From: an uncultured Flavobacteriaceae bacterium
Lineage (GTDB): Bacteria > Bacteroidota > Bacteroidia > Flavobacteriales > Flavobacteriaceae
Length of the DNA: 64,000 bases
Direction: 5' to 3'
NCBI GenBank assembly: GCA_947497245.1
Contig: CANMFO010000003.1
Span: 1-64,000, forward strand
Part shown: positions 62,099 to 64,000 of the stretch, in pieces
How positions within the stretch are numbered: the stretch's first letter is position 1
How the letters are laid out: each line of letters begins with the position of its first letter
Position numbers and translations under genes: made by a program
Notes under the pieces: model-generated
The model's database searches: none
What the model was told of the DNA's origin: nothing
Seen by the model: the letters and a program-made list of their open reading frames with translations, nothing else

Positions 62099-64000
62099 TT
62101 AATCACTTTTTATCAGCCATATTTCCGCAACTTGAGAGCCCCGTTCCCCTTCGCCGCAAGTCCATTTGAACAAAACGTTTCCATCGGCAGTTGCCTCCTT
62201 GGGAACTTTGAATTCATAAATGGGCCTTTCACCGGTGGTTATAAAATCATGAACAGGAATATTATCTGCAACCATTTTTATTTTGGAAGGAAACCGCCCG
62301 GTATAGGCGACTCTAATGGTATACGAGCTTTCGGGATCCAACTGGTCATAAACGATTTCGAGAGGTTGGTCGTACAAAGTGGTAACCTGTTGCATCCACG
62401 CTGCAGGTGAGGCTTGACCCTCAAAACCGACCGCCGTTATCTCGTGTACCCATTCTTCCCCTTTTAGTCCGATACCGAAACTGGTACGAGGTGATGCAAG
62501 GCTACCGGGGTCTTCTTCCCATGTAATGTTTGATTTGACCCTGTCCCAACTTTTTGGTGAACCAAAATTATCGTAGAATCCGCCCGGCCCTGGATCGGTT
62601 CTTTGCAACATGTTGTCGATTTCGACCAGCCTTTTTTCTTCGCTATCATATTTTTCAATGGCATCAAGTTTATCGTTGATCCACATGACATCGTTCAAAG
62701 GCAGGTCGATATTGTCGATAAAGTTGCCGCGACCTGCTGCCGCTAAATGCTTTTTCACCGTTAATTGCGCCCCGATACTTCTGAACAAAGAATCGGCCAA
62801 GACATGGCATTTTTCCCTTAAGCTTGGCAAAATAGGTTCCTTTATAGATTTAAGCAATATTCTTCTAGCTTCCTCGATCGCCGCCATTGAACCTTTATTT
62901 TTGGCAAATGCCAAAGTTTCACGGGCCGCATGTTCCAATTCGGTTTCGTAGACCAACCTCCGATAGGTGTAGGCGTCAAAATAAGCGCGTATAAGCCCCA
63001 TTTGAAATCTGGGATTGACCAACACATCGTGGGGGGCGCTTTCTTCCATTTCCTGCCATTGCCGTAATGTTCGCATTACACCGTCATTTACCAACAAAGG
63101 GCCGTGAATGTTTTTCTCTAGGTTAATGATTCCTTGCGCGACGGACTCGGTAAAATCAGCACCTATAAAATATCGGGCATAGTCACGAAGTGTTTCCATA
63201 ACCGGGGTTTCAGGATCCCAATCTTGATCGCTCCACACTATTTTGTTTACATCGTCGTTGGTTCCTTCCGAATAACTGATACTGCCTTGGCCATATTCAT
63301 CCAGTGCATTGTGAATCATTTTCTCGTCCGTCGGTCTGGGGTTGATACATTCACGCCCAAGCGTGATGGCATAGGCCAAGTCCCATTTGGGAACCGGATA
63401 TTGACTGCTTAAACTATGTGTGATATCAGGGTATTTCCTTATCGGGATTCCCGGATTGATAATTTTTCTTATTTCTTGTATCGGGGTTTTGATCCACGGC
63501 CCGAAAACAACACCTCCTAGCCAGGCGTATTCTTTGTTGATATGTGCGTAAAAGGCATCGAACCACTCTTTTGTTGGTCTAAAAACTTGTGGGGAGACCC
63601 ATATTTTGGCATTGGGGTGGTATTGATGAAGTACCTTTGATACGGTTTCGAGCCATTCGAACAATTCATCGGGCCCCAATTCCCCGGGATCACCACCCGG
63701 AACAAAAAGAGCATCTAATTTCGGCAACGCCTTAAACACTTTGTGACGCTCATTTAATTCGTTTTGGATGGAATCTTTGTGCGAATAGTCAAGCCCCATG
63801 TTCGGATACCACATCCAAACGTCCATACCGTATGATTTACAAATTTTAGATTGTTCGGCAATCATGTCGATGGCCGGAATCTTCATATGAACGCTAGTGA
63901 AATCATCATCGGTACGGGGAGGAACTATCTCGATGCTATTGGCCCCAAAAATCGCAAGATCTCGTATATAACCATCAAACTGCTCAGGAGAAAACGCATC
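62099..64000 (-). CDS. Large glycoside hydrolase-like protein, 5' end outside window
   Basis: The frame is open to the window end, so the gene is cut; ATG 63884-63886 is internal, and 38 further codons upstream of it read as protein (FGANSIEIVPPRTDDDF). Over 630 residues are visible. The first ~250 look like a TIM barrel (WMWYPNMGLDYSH, FVPGGDPGELGPDELFEWLE, IWVSPQVF, GVVFGPWI), and YSEGTNDDVNKIVWSDQDWD followed by LRDYARYF resembles uncharacterised GH84/GH115-type enzymes of polysaccharide loci. A helical region (about 290-430) and a C-terminal beta domain (from about 500; YTIRVAYTGRFPSKIKMVAD) follow. No family can be named with confidence. Likely cotranscribed with the phosphoesterase. Confidence 0.7.
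   Translation of the reverse strand, partial: DAFSPEQFDGYIRDLAIFGANSIEIVPPRTDDDFTSVHMKIPAIDMIAEQSKICKSYGMDVWMWYPNMGLDYSHKDSIQNELNERHKVFKALPKLDALFVPGGDPGELGPDELFEWLETVSKVLHQYHPNAKIWVSPQVFRPTKEWFDAFYAHINKEYAWLGGVVFGPWIKTPIQEIRKIINPGIPIRKYPDITHSLSSQYPVPKWDLAYAITLGRECINPRPTDEKMIHNALDEYGQGSISYSEGTNDDVNKIVWSDQDWDPETPVMETLRDYARYFIGADFTESVAQGIINLEKNIHGPLLVNDGVMRTLRQWQEMEESAPHDVLVNPRFQMGLIRAYFDAYTYRRLVYETELEHAARETLAFAKNKGSMAAIEEARRILLKSIKEPILPSLREKCHVLADSLFRSIGAQLTVKKHLAAAGRGNFIDNIDLPLNDVMWINDKLDAIEKYDSEEKRLVEIDNMLQRTDPGPGGFYDNFGSPKSWDRVKSNITWEEDPGSLASPRTSFGIGLKGEEWVHEITAVGFEGQASPAAWMQQVTTLYDQPLEIVYDQLDPESSYTIRVAYTGRFPSKIKMVADNIPVHDFITTGERPIYEFKVPKEATADGNVLFKWTCGEGERGSQVAEIWLIKSD

Overview
The window looks like chromosome of a marine, gliding member of the Flavobacteriaceae (Bacteroidetes). 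Evidence: a giant SprB-type adhesin with a gliding-motility/type IX secretion C-terminal domain next to a PorP/SprF protein; Bacteroidetes promoter -7 elements (TANNTTTG) before several genes; weak Shine-Dalgarno sequences; and many secreted lipoproteins, sulfatase and sugar-processing enzymes. The genus (Maribacter/Muricauda/Arenibacter-like) is a guess.

Layout. 1-10.6 kb: the 3' part of the adhesin gene (its 5' end lies outside the window) and its PorP/SprF partner. 10.7-18.5 kb: housekeeping genes (folB, tRNA-Cys, LysE-type exporter, GIN-domain protein, RNase R, rpiB, GNAT), a 0.6 kb AT-rich gap with DnaA-box-like sites, a short conserved protein, a structured intergenic repeat and an apparently solitary cytosine-5 DNA methyltransferase. 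18.5-34.8 kb: a catabolic region with an NlpC/P60 lipoprotein, a leftward operon (Gfo/Idh dehydrogenase, malonyl-CoA-synthetase-like ligase, a 39-residue membrane protein, sodium:solute symporter), a sulfatase, a quinoprotein dehydrogenase with inserted cytochrome c, a fructosamine-kinase-like kinase, an HGSNAT/NagX-like membrane protein, a DUF1080 protein, a di-heme peroxidase, a VOC protein, an SDR and an SMP-30 lactonase. 34.9-45.3 kb: C-terminal processing protease with rnpA, a GCS2-CBS ligase with an aspartoacylase-like hydrolase, and a leftward run of MBL hydrolase, beta-propeller lipoprotein, subtilase and M1 peptidase. 45.4-53.3 kb: a SulP transporter and Usp protein facing a Na+/H+ antiporter, then a DUF4038 glycosidase and a Tat-exported isomerase-like TIM barrel. 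53.4-61 kb: lepA, an overlapping trio (Lgt-like protein, Tes/MJ0619-like radical SAM enzyme, 70-residue membrane protein), dus, a LolC/E-type permease, rbfA, methylmalonyl-CoA epimerase and a CAT-anticodon tRNA. 61-64 kb: visibly more AT-rich, a calcineurin-like phosphoesterase and a large glycoside-hydrolase-like protein cut by the window end.

Best candidates for something new: the Lgt-like/radical SAM/small membrane protein trio (55.3-57.7 kb), which could be a lipid-modifying pathway; the GCS2-CBS/aspartoacylase pair; the 39-residue protein translationally coupled to the symporter; and two structured intergenic elements (about 17.0-17.2 and 30.15-30.46 kb) that share sequence. No CRISPR array, prophage or insertion sequence was seen. 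All functions are by recognition of motifs and families, not by database search.
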